DNA from: UBA5189 sp040389445
GTDB lineage: Bacteria > Chloroflexota > Limnocylindria > Limnocylindrales > CSP1-4
Length of the DNA stretch: 64,000 bases
NCBI GenBank assembly: GCA_040389445.1
Contig: JAZJZX010000013.1
Location: 62,001 to 126,000, forward strand
Direction of reading: 5' to 3'
The notes under the pieces were generated by a model. It saw nothing but the letters and a program-made list of their open reading frames with translations. It was not told the DNA's origin and did not search any database. Shown here one piece after another: positions 41,924 through 50,377 of the stretch. The translations under genes were made by a program, and so were the position numbers. Each line of letters opens with the position of its first letter. The first letter of the stretch is position 1.

Positions 41924-43351
41924 ATGAACGACAACGCCGGGATGATCGCGGTCGTCGGCTTCGTGCTGCCCGAGATCGCGCTCGTCCTGGGCGGCGTCCT
42001 CGTCCTGCTCTACGCGCTCTTCGCGCCACCCCATCGCCAGGCCGGCGCGGCAGTGCTTGCGCTCGTCACAACCGGGATCGCCACGCTCCTCACAGCCGCG
42101 GTCCTCCGGGATCCCCAGATCGTCACGTTCTTCGGGACGTACGCCCGCGACGGCAGCGCGTTGTGGGGCAAGCTCATCGTGCTCGTGGCGACGGCGGTGA
42201 CCATCGGCCTGTCCGTCCCGTGGTTCCGGCGCGACCCGCGCCACGGCGAGTACTACACGCTCCTCCTCTTCTCGAGTCTCGGTGCCGTGCTGCTCGCCGG
42301 GGCGACCGACCTGAAGGAATTCGTGGTGGCGATGCTGCTGTCGTCGGCCACGGGATTCGTGCTGTCGGCATACCACCGCCGATCCTCACTCTCGGCGGAA
42401 GCCGCGATCAAGTACTACCTCATCGGCGCGTTGGCCAACTCGGCGATGCTGATCGGGGTGGCCTTCCTGTTCGGCCTGGCCGGCGGAACGAACCTGGCGG
42501 CGCTCGAGACGGGCCTGCCGAGTGGGATCGCCGCGGTGGTTGGGGTCGGGCTGGTCATCGTGGGCATCGCCTTCAAGCTCGGTGCCGTGCCCGCCTACAT
42601 GTGGGTCCCGGACGTTGCGCAGGGCGCCCCCGCCCCGATCGCGGCCTTCGTCACGGCCGTGCCGAAGGTCGGCGCGTTCATCTTCCTGGCGCGCTTTGTC
42701 CTTGCCCTTCCCAGCGGCGCGATCGGATGGGAAGTCCTCATCGCCGTCCTGGCGGCGCTGACGATGACGCTCGGAAACCTGGCCTGCCTGTGGCAGGACG
42801 ACCTGCGCCGGCTGCTGGGCTGGTCGGCGGTGTCGCAGGCTGGCTACGGCCTGATGGCCGTCGTGGGGATCGGCCGGAGCGACCTCGCCATGCCCGCGGT
42901 GCTGTTCTTTCTGCTGGCCTACGTACCGGCCAACCTGGCCGCGTTCGGGGTGGTGGTGGAGCTTCGAGGGCGCACCGCGATCGCGGACTATGAAGGCCTT
43001 GCGCGAGTCCGACCGCTGCTCACCGGGGCCCTGGCGACGAGCTTCCTGTCCTTCATCGGCGTCCCCCCACTGTCCGGATTCGTGGCCAAGCTCCTGCTGT
43101 TCCTGGTGGCCATCGAGGTCGGCTATACGTGGCTGGCGGTCGTGGCCGCGATCAACACGGTCATCTCGATCTTCTACTACGTCCGGGTCCTTGCACCGGC
43201 GTATTTCGGCGGGCCGGCGAGCCCGGTAGCGGTCCTGGGGCGAACCGCGGCGTGGGCAACGGTTGCGTCGGCAGGATCCCTGTTCGTGATCGGAATCGCC
43301 GCTGAGCCGTTCATGGCGGCATTGAAGGCGGCCGCGCTCCTGATCCGCTGA
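41924..43351 (+). CDS. nuoN: NuoN antiporter-like subunit
   Basis: A 475-residue 14-helix protein: EYYTLLLFSSLGAVLLAGATDLKEFVVAMLLSSATGFVLSAYHRRSSLSAEAAIKYYLIGALANSAML spans helices 4-6, with Lys in the AIKY turn. FKLGAVPAYMWVPDVAQGAPAPIAAFVTAVPKVGAF has the channel Lys pair, and GWSAVSQAGYGLM follows. The 112 bases before the start are a GC-rich near-repetitive stretch without a convincing gene. Last gene of the complex-I-like operon. Confidence 0.9.
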   Translation: MNDNAGMIAVVGFVLPEIALVLGGVLVLLYALFAPPHRQAGAAVLALVTTGIATLLTAAVLRDPQIVTFFGTYARDGSALWGKLIVLVATAVTIGLSVPWFRRDPRHGEYYTLLLFSSLGAVLLAGATDLKEFVVAMLLSSATGFVLSAYHRRSSLSAEAAIKYYLIGALANSAMLIGVAFLFGLAGGTNLAALETGLPSGIAAVVGVGLVIVGIAFKLGAVPAYMWVPDVAQGAPAPIAAFVTAVPKVGAFIFLARFVLALPSGAIGWEVLIAVLAALTMTLGNLACLWQDDLRRLLGWSAVSQAGYGLMAVVGIGRSDLAMPAVLFFLLAYVPANLAAFGVVVELRGRTAIADYEGLARVRPLLTGALATSFLSFIGVPPLSGFVAKLLLFLVAIEVGYTWLAVVAAINTVISIFYYVRVLAPAYFGGPASPVAVLGRTAAWATVASAGSLFVIGIAAEPFMAALKAAALLIR

Positions 43352-43558
43352 CGGGTCCGGGGTGTCGGCCGCGGTCGGGAGTGCCCTATGTGGCCCTCAG
43401 ATCTCAGGAGGTGCTCACGCGGCTCTCAGGTACGCTGGACACCATGGGCAGGCAACCCCGAGCATGATCCGGGGCGCCCGGCGAAACGAACCCGGCGAGC
43501 CTGTACGACCGAAGTGTCCCGCTGGACATCCTGGTCCACCAACGAAATGGAGCACGCC

Positions 43559-46048
43559 GTGACCAACGGCATCTTTGAAGCGGGGGGCCTCCTCCGCGCG
43601 AGCAGCGCGGCCGGCCTGGACGACTACCTCCGGCGACAGAATGGAATCCTCGACACGGAGGCCAATCCGGTCTCGCAGACGGTGACCGTCACCTGGGACG
43701 CGTCGGTGGTCAGCGCGGACGATGTCCGGGCGCTGATCGAGCGATTCGGCTGCAGCTGCGGCGGAGAGGTCGTGCCGTGCCATCTCTGCCGGGGCGAGCA
43801 GACGGCGGTCATCGGCAGCACGGCCCCGCACGTTGCGGCGCACCCGCCGTCCACAGCCGAGCACCTGGGCCACGTGATGGCCGCCGCAGCGCCACCTTCG
43901 GTCCCGACGGAGGCCGCGCCCGCTGGCGAGCACGCCGGCCACGCGATGGCGATGGCCGTCCCCGTCCAGGGCGCCCCGGTCGCGGGCGCCCCCGTGCAGG
44001 GCGAGATGGCCCAGATGGCCCACGCGATGGGCCACGGCGGCGGCATGACGATGGACGGGATGGTCCGCGACATGCGCAAGCGGTTCATCGTCGCGTTCAT
44101 CCTGGCAATCCCGATCTTCCTCTACTCGCCGCTTGCGACCGAGGTCTTCAACCTCCGCCTGGGGACCCCGTTGGGGGTCGACGCGAACATCCTGGCCTTC
44201 CTCCTCGCGACGCCGGCCGTCGCCTGGAGCGGGAAGATGTTCTTCGTCGGGGCGTGGCGAGCCCTCCGCAACCGAACGCTGGACATGTCGGTCCTCGTCG
44301 CGCTCTCGGTCGGCAGCGGCTACCTGTTCAGCGTCGCCGCGACCTTCCTGTTCGAGGGCGACGTCTTCTACGAGGCGGCGGTCGTCCTGCTGACGTTCGT
44401 CCTGTTCGGGCATTGGCTGGAGATGCGCGCGCGGGCGGGAGCCTCCGATGCCATCAAGGCCCTGCTCGACCTGACGCCACCGAAGGCGACCGTGATCCGG
44501 AGCGGCGAGCCGGTGGAGATCCCCACCTCCGACGTCGTCATCGACGACGTCGTCCTCATCCGCCCCGGCGACAAGATCCCGGTCGATGGTGTGATCGTGG
44601 ACGGCGCGTCGAGCGTCGACGAGTCGATGATCACCGGCGAGAGCGTCCCGGTCGACAAGACGGTCGGCTCGAACGTCATCGGCGCATCGATCAACAAGAC
44701 CGGCACGTTCCGGTTCAAGGCGACCAAGGTCGGCGCTGACACCGCGTTGGCGCAGATCGTCAAGCTCGTCCAGCTCGCCCAGAACTCGAAGGCGCCGGCC
44801 CAGCGACTCGCCGACCGGGCCGCCCAGTGGCTCGTCGCGGCGGCCGTCATCCTCGGCCTCCTGACGTTCTTCGGCTGGCTGACGATCGGCGGCTCGACGT
44901 TCATCTTCGCCATGACCCTCGCGATCACCGTCGTGATCATCGCCTGCCCCGACGCGCTGGGGCTCGCCACGCCGACGGCGATCATGGTCGGGACCGGGCT
45001 CGGCGCCCTCAACGGGATCCTGTTCAAGAACGCGACCGCGCTCGAGCAGGCCTCGAAGATCGGCGCGGTCATCTTCGACAAGACCGGCACGCTCACCATC
45101 GGCCAGCCGCGCGTCGTCGAGCTGATCGGCGCGGGCAACCCGGTGAGCGACGACGAGGTCCTTCGACTGGCGGCGTCGGCCGAAGGCTCGAGCGAGCATC
45201 CCCTCGCCCAGGCCGTCGTCGACGCGGCGAAGGAGCGCAAGCTCGCCCTCGTCGACGCGACCGGCTTCAACGCCGTCCCGGGCCATGGGCTCGAGGCGAC
45301 GGTCGATGGCCGGCCGGTCCTCGTCGGCAACGCCAAGCTAATGCGCGACCGGGGCATCGACTTCGGCGGCCTGACGGCGCGCGCGGACGAGCTCGAGGGC
45401 GCCGGTCGCACGGTCGTCCGGGTGGCCGTCGACGGCAAGGCCGGCGGCCTGATCGCGATCGCGGACGCGGTCCGCCCGAGCGCGAAGGAGACGATCGAGC
45501 GCCTCCACAACCTCGGCATCCAGGTCGCGATGCTGACCGGCGACAACCGGGCGACGGCCGAGCGGATCGCCGCCGAGCTCGGGCTCGACACGGTGTTCGC
45601 CGAGGTCCTGCCCGGCCAGAAGGCCGACAAGGTCAAGGAGCTCCAGGCGACCGGCAAGCTCGTGGCGATGGTCGGCGACGGGATCAACGACGCGCCGGCG
45701 CTCGCCCAGGCCGATGTCGGGATCGCCATCGGCGCCGGGACGGACGTCGCGGTCGAGACGGCGGATGTGGTGCTGATGAAGAGCGACCCTGTCGATGTGC
45801 TCGGCGCGATCGCGCTGTCCCGGGCGACGGTTCGCAAGATGCGCCAGAACCTGTTCTGGGCCGTCGGCTACAACACGGTGGCGTTCCCGATTGCCATGGG
45901 CCTTTTCTACCCGGCGTTCGGGCTCATCCTCCGGCCGGAGATCGCCGCGATCAGCATGGCCGGCAGCTCGTTCCTCGTCGCGGTCAACGCCCTCCTCCTC
46001 AAGCGCACGAAGCTCGAGGGGATCCGCCGGTACGGGGCCGCCGGCTGA
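43559..46048 (+). CDS. P1B-type heavy-metal ATPase with CPD motif and His/Met-rich N-terminus
   Basis: An 829-residue P-type ATPase. The N-terminus has a degenerate HMA-like unit ending CSCGG...CHLC, then a His/Met-rich stretch (EHLGHVM; EHAGHAMAMA; MAHAMGHGGGMTMDGM). The core is complete: TGES, DKTGT (phosphorylated Asp), SSEHPLA, GDGIND. The membrane metal site reads ACPDALGLATP, CPD instead of CPC or CPH, with YNTVAFP and SMAGSS in the last helices. The GTG at 43559 follows GGAG; an ATG at 43547 is possible. Probably copper export. Confidence 0.88.
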   Translation: MTNGIFEAGGLLRASSAAGLDDYLRRQNGILDTEANPVSQTVTVTWDASVVSADDVRALIERFGCSCGGEVVPCHLCRGEQTAVIGSTAPHVAAHPPSTAEHLGHVMAAAAPPSVPTEAAPAGEHAGHAMAMAVPVQGAPVAGAPVQGEMAQMAHAMGHGGGMTMDGMVRDMRKRFIVAFILAIPIFLYSPLATEVFNLRLGTPLGVDANILAFLLATPAVAWSGKMFFVGAWRALRNRTLDMSVLVALSVGSGYLFSVAATFLFEGDVFYEAAVVLLTFVLFGHWLEMRARAGASDAIKALLDLTPPKATVIRSGEPVEIPTSDVVIDDVVLIRPGDKIPVDGVIVDGASSVDESMITGESVPVDKTVGSNVIGASINKTGTFRFKATKVGADTALAQIVKLVQLAQNSKAPAQRLADRAAQWLVAAAVILGLLTFFGWLTIGGSTFIFAMTLAITVVIIACPDALGLATPTAIMVGTGLGALNGILFKNATALEQASKIGAVIFDKTGTLTIGQPRVVELIGAGNPVSDDEVLRLAASAEGSSEHPLAQAVVDAAKERKLALVDATGFNAVPGHGLEATVDGRPVLVGNAKLMRDRGIDFGGLTARADELEGAGRTVVRVAVDGKAGGLIAIADAVRPSAKETIERLHNLGIQVAMLTGDNRATAERIAAELGLDTVFAEVLPGQKADKVKELQATGKLVAMVGDGINDAPALAQADVGIAIGAGTDVAVETADVVLMKSDPVDVLGAIALSRATVRKMRQNLFWAVGYNTVAFPIAMGLFYPAFGLILRPEIAAISMAGSSFLVAVNALLLKRTKLEGIRRYGAAG

Positions 46049-46060
46049 TCGCGGCGAGCC

Positions 46061-46860
46061 TCAGCGGATCACGGGCACGCGGATGAGGACGACCGTCTGC
46101 CCGTCGCCGAGGGCGAGGACGATCTGGCTCGATGTCGCGGCGACACCGGCCACGGCCGGCTTGGCCAGGAGCGCCGCGTCGGGCAAAGGAATGCGCTCGA
46201 CCACGGACGCATCGGGCTGAGCGGCCACGACCAGGCGGGTCGAACCGTCCGTTGCCACGACCACGGCGACGAGGAACTCGGACCCGGGCCGGCCGCCGGT
46301 CGCGACGTCCAGGTCGCCCCCAGGTCAACGGTTTCGAACACCTGACCGGCCGTCCAGGCGAGCACCCGATTGCCACGCGGGTCCAACGCCAACCAGGGCA
46401 TCGGGAGCGTGAAGCCGTCCGGCCGCGACCTCGTCTGCCAGCCGACCCCGGCATCCGTCGAGACGAACGGGCCCGGCCGGCAATCCGTGCCCACGCCGTC
46501 GGCCACGACGTTCGAATCCGACGCGCGGCCGGCGACGGTGAACAGCTGGGCGGGCGGCTCGGCCCGCCAGCCCAGTCGGCCAGACTCATCCACCAGGCCA
46601 TCGGGTCCGGCCGGGCACGTCGGCTGATCTCCGATCCCATAGGCGATCGCAACGAGGATCCCGTCGACCGTGACCACGACCGAGGCCTGCCCGCCGGCTC
46701 GCCGGTCCAGGACGGCCGCCGGCCCCGTGCGCGTGGTCGGCGCCTCGCCGCTCGGGCTCGGCGCCTCGCCGCTCGTGTTCGGTCCGCCGCACGAGGCGAG
46801 GACCAGGCCACCGATCACGAGCCCGACGACAAGACCGAGAGAACCGAAGCCGAGGATCAT
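46061..46860 (-). pseudogene. Lipoprotein with propeller-like C-terminus, frameshifted
   Basis: It starts at ATG 46860 with signal GLVVGLVIGGLVLASC (lipobox LASC). The frame encodes a sialidase/propeller-like region (WLALDPRGNRVLAWTAGQVFETVDLGATW). Near 46315 the sequence needs one more G: the other frame then continues DVATGGRPGSEFLVAVVVATDGS...LLAKPAVAGVAATSSQIVLALGDGQTVVLI and ends at 46061. Either a recent pseudogene or a consensus error. Convergent with the P-type ATPase, 13 bases away. Confidence 0.6.
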
Positions 46861-46916
46861 TCTTGCCAACGTGAACACCCGGTCATAGCACGTGTCGGAG
46901 GTACCCCGCCGTGACA

Positions 46917-47042
46917 CTAGCGGGTCTCCAGGATGTCCACGAAGTACCTCGAGGGATCGGCGCCTGGCCGGAAGGAGGCCGAGATCGCCGCCTGGTCGGC
47001 TGCCGAAAGCCCCGGATCGATCGAAAGTCCCGGATGAGGCGA
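46917..47042 (-). other. Possible coding remnant, unrecognised
   Basis: The minus frame ends with HPGLSIDPGLSAADQAAISASFRPGADPSRYFVDILETR, which looks like a real protein C-terminus in composition, but no start or family can be given and the upstream frame loses coding character. The rest of 47043-47312 shows no gene. Confidence 0.2.
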
Positions 47043-47312
47043 ACGGGCTCGGGTCGCCGTGTCGCGCGCATCGCAGTCGTCGCCTTCTGCGGCGTCGTTC
47101 GCGGCGTCGCGGCGCCGGTCAGACCCGAACCCAACTGCCGCGAGGCTTCCGCCTCCGGAGCTCCCTCCGAAGACCCTGGCTACGCGGCCTTGCGAGAATC
47201 TCGAGCAATCGTGGGTGGAGCACTCGTTGTTCGATCTTACGAGCAATGGTTGCCCGCAAACGAGGACGTCAACGAGCTGGCCTGCCTGACCTGCGCTCCG
47301 GCGAAGTCGACG

Positions 47313-47666
47313 TCAGTTGACCGGGCACGCGAGCGCGAGGGTCGCCAGGGTCCGGCCGGCCTCATCGACCAGGTCGGCGGAGCAGCGGCCGCCACGGCTC
47401 GGTCCCAGCGTCACGATGAGGCGCGCGAGGCGGTCAATCGGAATGTCCAAAGTACCGGCAAGAGCGCGATCTCCAAGAGCGAGACACTGCTCCGGCGTTA
47501 GGTGCCCGCCACGACACTCGATGACAGCGCCTGGAAACACCACTGACCGCGCGAAGACCGGAAGCGGACTCGGCAATGCCTCGCAGCCGGCAACCTCAAG
47601 GCACACGACGATCGCAATGAGACCAGGAGCGATCCTGTGCGATCGCGGCGGCGTCCTGTGGGTCAA
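47313..47666 (-). CDS. Small putative lipoprotein
   Basis: A 117-residue protein with a hydrophobic signal (IAPGLIAIVVCLEVAGC) ending in lipobox VAGC, followed by a small domain with three more Cys (VIECRGGHLTPEQCLALGDRAL; GRCSADLVDE; ALACPVN). The TTG at 47666 is inferred; GAAGAGA precedes it at long spacing. No family recognised. Confidence 0.45.
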   Translation of the reverse strand: MTHRTPPRSHRIAPGLIAIVVCLEVAGCEALPSPLPVFARSVVFPGAVIECRGGHLTPEQCLALGDRALAGTLDIPIDRLARLIVTLGPSRGGRCSADLVDEAGRTLATLALACPVN

Positions 47667-47767
47667 CGTAAAGATTCTCTTCCCGGTCGACGATGTTGGG
47701 CGTCTCAGTGTGAGCGAGCACCAAAGGTGCAGAGATATCGCCACGAAACGTACAGAGGCGAACGAGG

Positions 47768-47935
47768 TCAGCCGAGCATAGTAGCGCCCTCCCTGACTGA
47801 ACCCGCTGCCGGGACGTGGGCCCGCATCCGATAGCTCTGGCCCTTGATGTTGACCACCGTGGCGTGGTGCAGAAGGCGGTCGAGGATGGCGCTCGCGACG
47901 ACCTGGTCGGCGACATCGAGCGGTATCTGCCGGCA
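47768..47935 (-). pseudogene. IS21-family IstB C-terminal remnant
   Basis: A minus-strand frame reads IPLDVADQVVASAILDRLLHHATVVNIKGQSYRMR, the typical C-terminal end of the IS21 helper ATPase IstB, then drifts to a TGA at 47770-47768. The Walker motifs, the transposase IstA and the IS ends are not present. A scar of an insertion sequence. Confidence 0.65.
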
Positions 47936-48055
47936 CCCTGACCCGCAGTTGAGCGCGGAGTGGCCACCGTGTTCGTCCGGATCGGGAGCCGGACCCGCGC
48001 CAGAGACGGCGGCCCGACTCAGGCCCGGGACCGAGGGCGCCGGCCAGCTCCTCGG

Positions 48056-48177
48056 TCAGCGCAGCGCCTTTCCCACCGCCACACCGATCCCGTACGTGAT
48101 CGCGGCCGCTGAAGCACCGAAGGCCAGCTGCCGCAGCCCCGACCGGACACGGACTCGGTCCTGGGCCCGCGAATCAG
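48056..48177 (-). pseudogene. VIT/CCC1-like transporter C-terminal remnant
   Basis: The minus frame reads VRSGLRQLAFGASAAAITYGIGVAVGKAL and stops at TGA 48058-48056. This resembles the last helix of VIT-family iron/manganese transporters (RQLxxGxxAAAxTYGIG). Only about 35 residues remain, directly downstream of the EamA gene. Confidence 0.4.
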
Positions 48178-49165
48178 TCCGTTTGTCGTGCGGCCCCCTT
48201 TGACGGCTCCGACGATCCGCCGAGCGACACGATCCCGATCCCGACGAGTACCGCCGCGATCCCGGCGAGCGCGACGGGCGCGGGGCGGTCCCCGGTCACG
48301 ATCGCGGCGACGACACCAATCACCGGGACAAGGAAAAGAGACGTTCCGAGGCGCACCATGGGCACACGGTCGAGCAGCCAGAACCAGGCAACATAGGCGA
48401 TCCCTGTCCCCAGTACGCCGAGGAAGAGCAGCCCGGCCAGCGTTGCGGGTGACCAGGTGAAGGTGCCCCAGGGCTCGAGCAGGGCGCTCACGGCGAGAAG
48501 GATGGCGCCCCCGATCAGGAACTGCGCGCTGGTCGTCAGCAGCAGGTCGACGGACGGCGCGAGCCGGCGCATCAGGATCGTCCCCCCAGCGGGCGCGATT
48601 GTGGCGAGCAGGGCGAGGGCCACGCCATCCAGCCCTGTGGAACCGGAGCTCGTGGTGGCGACCAGGACGACACCTGCCATGGCCACCGCAAGCCCCGTCA
48701 CCACGCGCACCGAGAGACGCTCGCTGAACAGTGCCCAGCCGGCCGCCGCCAGGACCAGCGGCTGACCGCCGGCGAGGATCGATGCGACCGCTGCCTCGGA
48801 CCGGCCGGCGGCGAGATACATCGCCCCGAAAGCGAGCGCGGCATTGGCGAGAGCCAGCGCCAACAGCACGGGGATCGACGGCAGGCCAAGCGTCCTGGGC
48901 TCGGGGCCGGCACGGCCGACAAGGCCGGCAAATCCGCCAGGGCCAGCAAGGCCGCCAGGGCCGGCAAGGTCGGCATCCCGCCGCCGGCTTCCCGATCGCC
49001 ACCGGCGGAACGGGATCCAGGCGGCGAGGATACCTCCACCGATGAGTGCTCGAAGCGCGGCCAAGAACAGGGGCGCCGGACTCGGCAGCGAAGCCTGGAT
49101 GACGATGAAGCACAGTCCCAGACGACCGCGACGAGCGCGGCCAGGCCCGCCGATCCACTTCTCAC
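48174..49165 (-). pseudogene. EamA/DMT-family transporter, frameshifted near its start
   Basis: The main frame encodes a ten-helix drug/metabolite transporter: FLAALRALIGGGILAAWIPF, ANAALAFGAMYLAAGRSEAAVASILAGGQPLVLAA, FSERLSVRVVTGLAVAMAGVVLV and the second EamA repeat LLTTSAQFLIGGAIL...GTGIAYVAWFWLLDRV. The first helix (GLAALVAVVW) is in another frame; one missing G near 49117 separates VVW from LCFIVIQASLP. A GTG at 49165 would start the intact protein. A linker of PGG/AGP repeats sits between helices 2 and 3. Error or recent inactivation. Confidence 0.65.
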
Positions 49166-49259
49166 CCTCGAACGATACGCGAGCGAGCGCGCCGGGCAGA
49201 AAGCGCCGGCCCGCCTGGGAAGCTTGGCCACCGAGGCCGGAGGATATGCTGTCGAGGCC

Positions 49260-49793
49260 ATGAACACCGAACGCGAGGTCCTCGATCGGCTCGATGGTCT
49301 GGCCATCCGCTACTACGTCACCGGGTCCTGGGCGCTCTCGGTTCACGCCGAGCCACGCATGACGCGCGACCTCGACCTCGTCCTCGATCTGGGTCCCGCC
49401 GACTACGAGCGTCGCATCCGCCCGGCCTTCGACGACGCCTACCTGGTCAACGATCTCATCGCCGTCGGGGGTCGCTCGATCGGGGGGCTTGTCCACCGAA
49501 CCGAGATCGTCCGAGTCGATCTCATCGTCGGACGTCACGATGCGTGGTCGAGGCAGGCGTTCGAGCGAAGCCGGGTCGTGGACCACCCCGGCCTTGGGCG
49601 GGCCGCCGTGTCCTCCGCCGAGGATCTCATCCTGGCGAAGCTCGAGTGGTCGGACGGCGGCCGCTCCGAGCTCCAGCTGCGCGACTGTCGATCGGTGATC
49701 CGGATCGCGCCGGATCTCGATTGGGACTACCTCAGGCGCTATGCGGCGATCCTTGGCGTGGGGCCCTTGTTGGAGTCGGTACGTGGCGGTTGA
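49260..49793 (+). CDS. Nucleotidyltransferase-fold protein
   Basis: A 177-residue protein with the nucleotidyltransferase signature YYVTGSWALSVHAEPRMTRDLDLVLD: Gly-Ser, then Asp-x-Asp metal ligands. DLIVGRHDAWSRQAFERS and AEDLILAKLEWSDGGRSELQLRDC follow, as in AbiEii-like or DUF6036-type proteins. The ATG at 49260 is the first within the conserved region. It overlaps the next small gene by 11 bases. Possibly the enzyme of a two-gene toxin-antitoxin or defence module. Confidence 0.72.
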   Translation: MNTEREVLDRLDGLAIRYYVTGSWALSVHAEPRMTRDLDLVLDLGPADYERRIRPAFDDAYLVNDLIAVGGRSIGGLVHRTEIVRVDLIVGRHDAWSRQAFERSRVVDHPGLGRAAVSSAEDLILAKLEWSDGGRSELQLRDCRSVIRIAPDLDWDYLRRYAAILGVGPLLESVRGG

Positions 49794-50061
49794 CCTGGCG
49801 CAGCGACAGGTCGACCAACGCGTTCGAGCGACGCCGGCGGCTGAACGGATGCGCCTGCACGTCGAGATGTATCGGCTGGCATTCGCCCAGGTCTGGGCCG
49901 CCGCCGATCGTGCCGGACCCATGTCCGAGCTCGAGCGCGCCCGATTCCTCCTTCGCCGCCTCTACCCGGACCTCGAGGGCCCACGCCTGGACTCGATCAT
50001 GTCGCGTCTCGCCTCGGAATGGGAGGCCGGAACCTGGACGGGTCTCCGCCGACCGCGGTGA
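49783..50061 (+). CDS. Small helical protein coupled to the nucleotidyltransferase
   Basis: A 92-residue helical protein (VDQRVRATPAAERMRLHVEMYRLAF; MSELERARFLLRRLYP; LDSIMSRLASEWEAGTW) starting at a GTG inside the nucleotidyltransferase gene. No family recognised. Its size and coupling fit a partner or antitoxin. The following 316 bases (50062-50377) show no further gene. Confidence 0.55.
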   Translation: MAVDLAQRQVDQRVRATPAAERMRLHVEMYRLAFAQVWAAADRAGPMSELERARFLLRRLYPDLEGPRLDSIMSRLASEWEAGTWTGLRRPR

Positions 50062-50377
50062 TGACCACCGGGTTGTCGAGGAGATCGCGAAGCCCCAGGG
50101 CGGGTTCGCGCCGAGCGCCGTGTTCGCGCTCTCCTTCGCGGGCTGGGCGTCCGTGGGTGACCGCTGACCGAGGAGCGGTCAGGCGCCTCGGCCCTCAGCT
50201 TGCGTCAGCCCGATAGCGTGGCGGGCGTTCCACCCGCCGCAGGTGCCGGGTCAGGGCGCCGGCTGAGTGCAACATGGTATCGACGATGGCGGTCCTCAGC
50301 CTCATTTCAGGTGCGATTCAGCACGCCGACGCAGGGTTGGGCATCATTCGCATGCACCCTCGAAGGGATCGGACGCA

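Noticed and set aside
43415..45286. Long minus-strand open frame opposite the P-type ATPase
   Set aside because: It mirrors a high-GC plus-strand gene with all P-type ATPase motifs; the minus product is charged and low-complexity with no family features.
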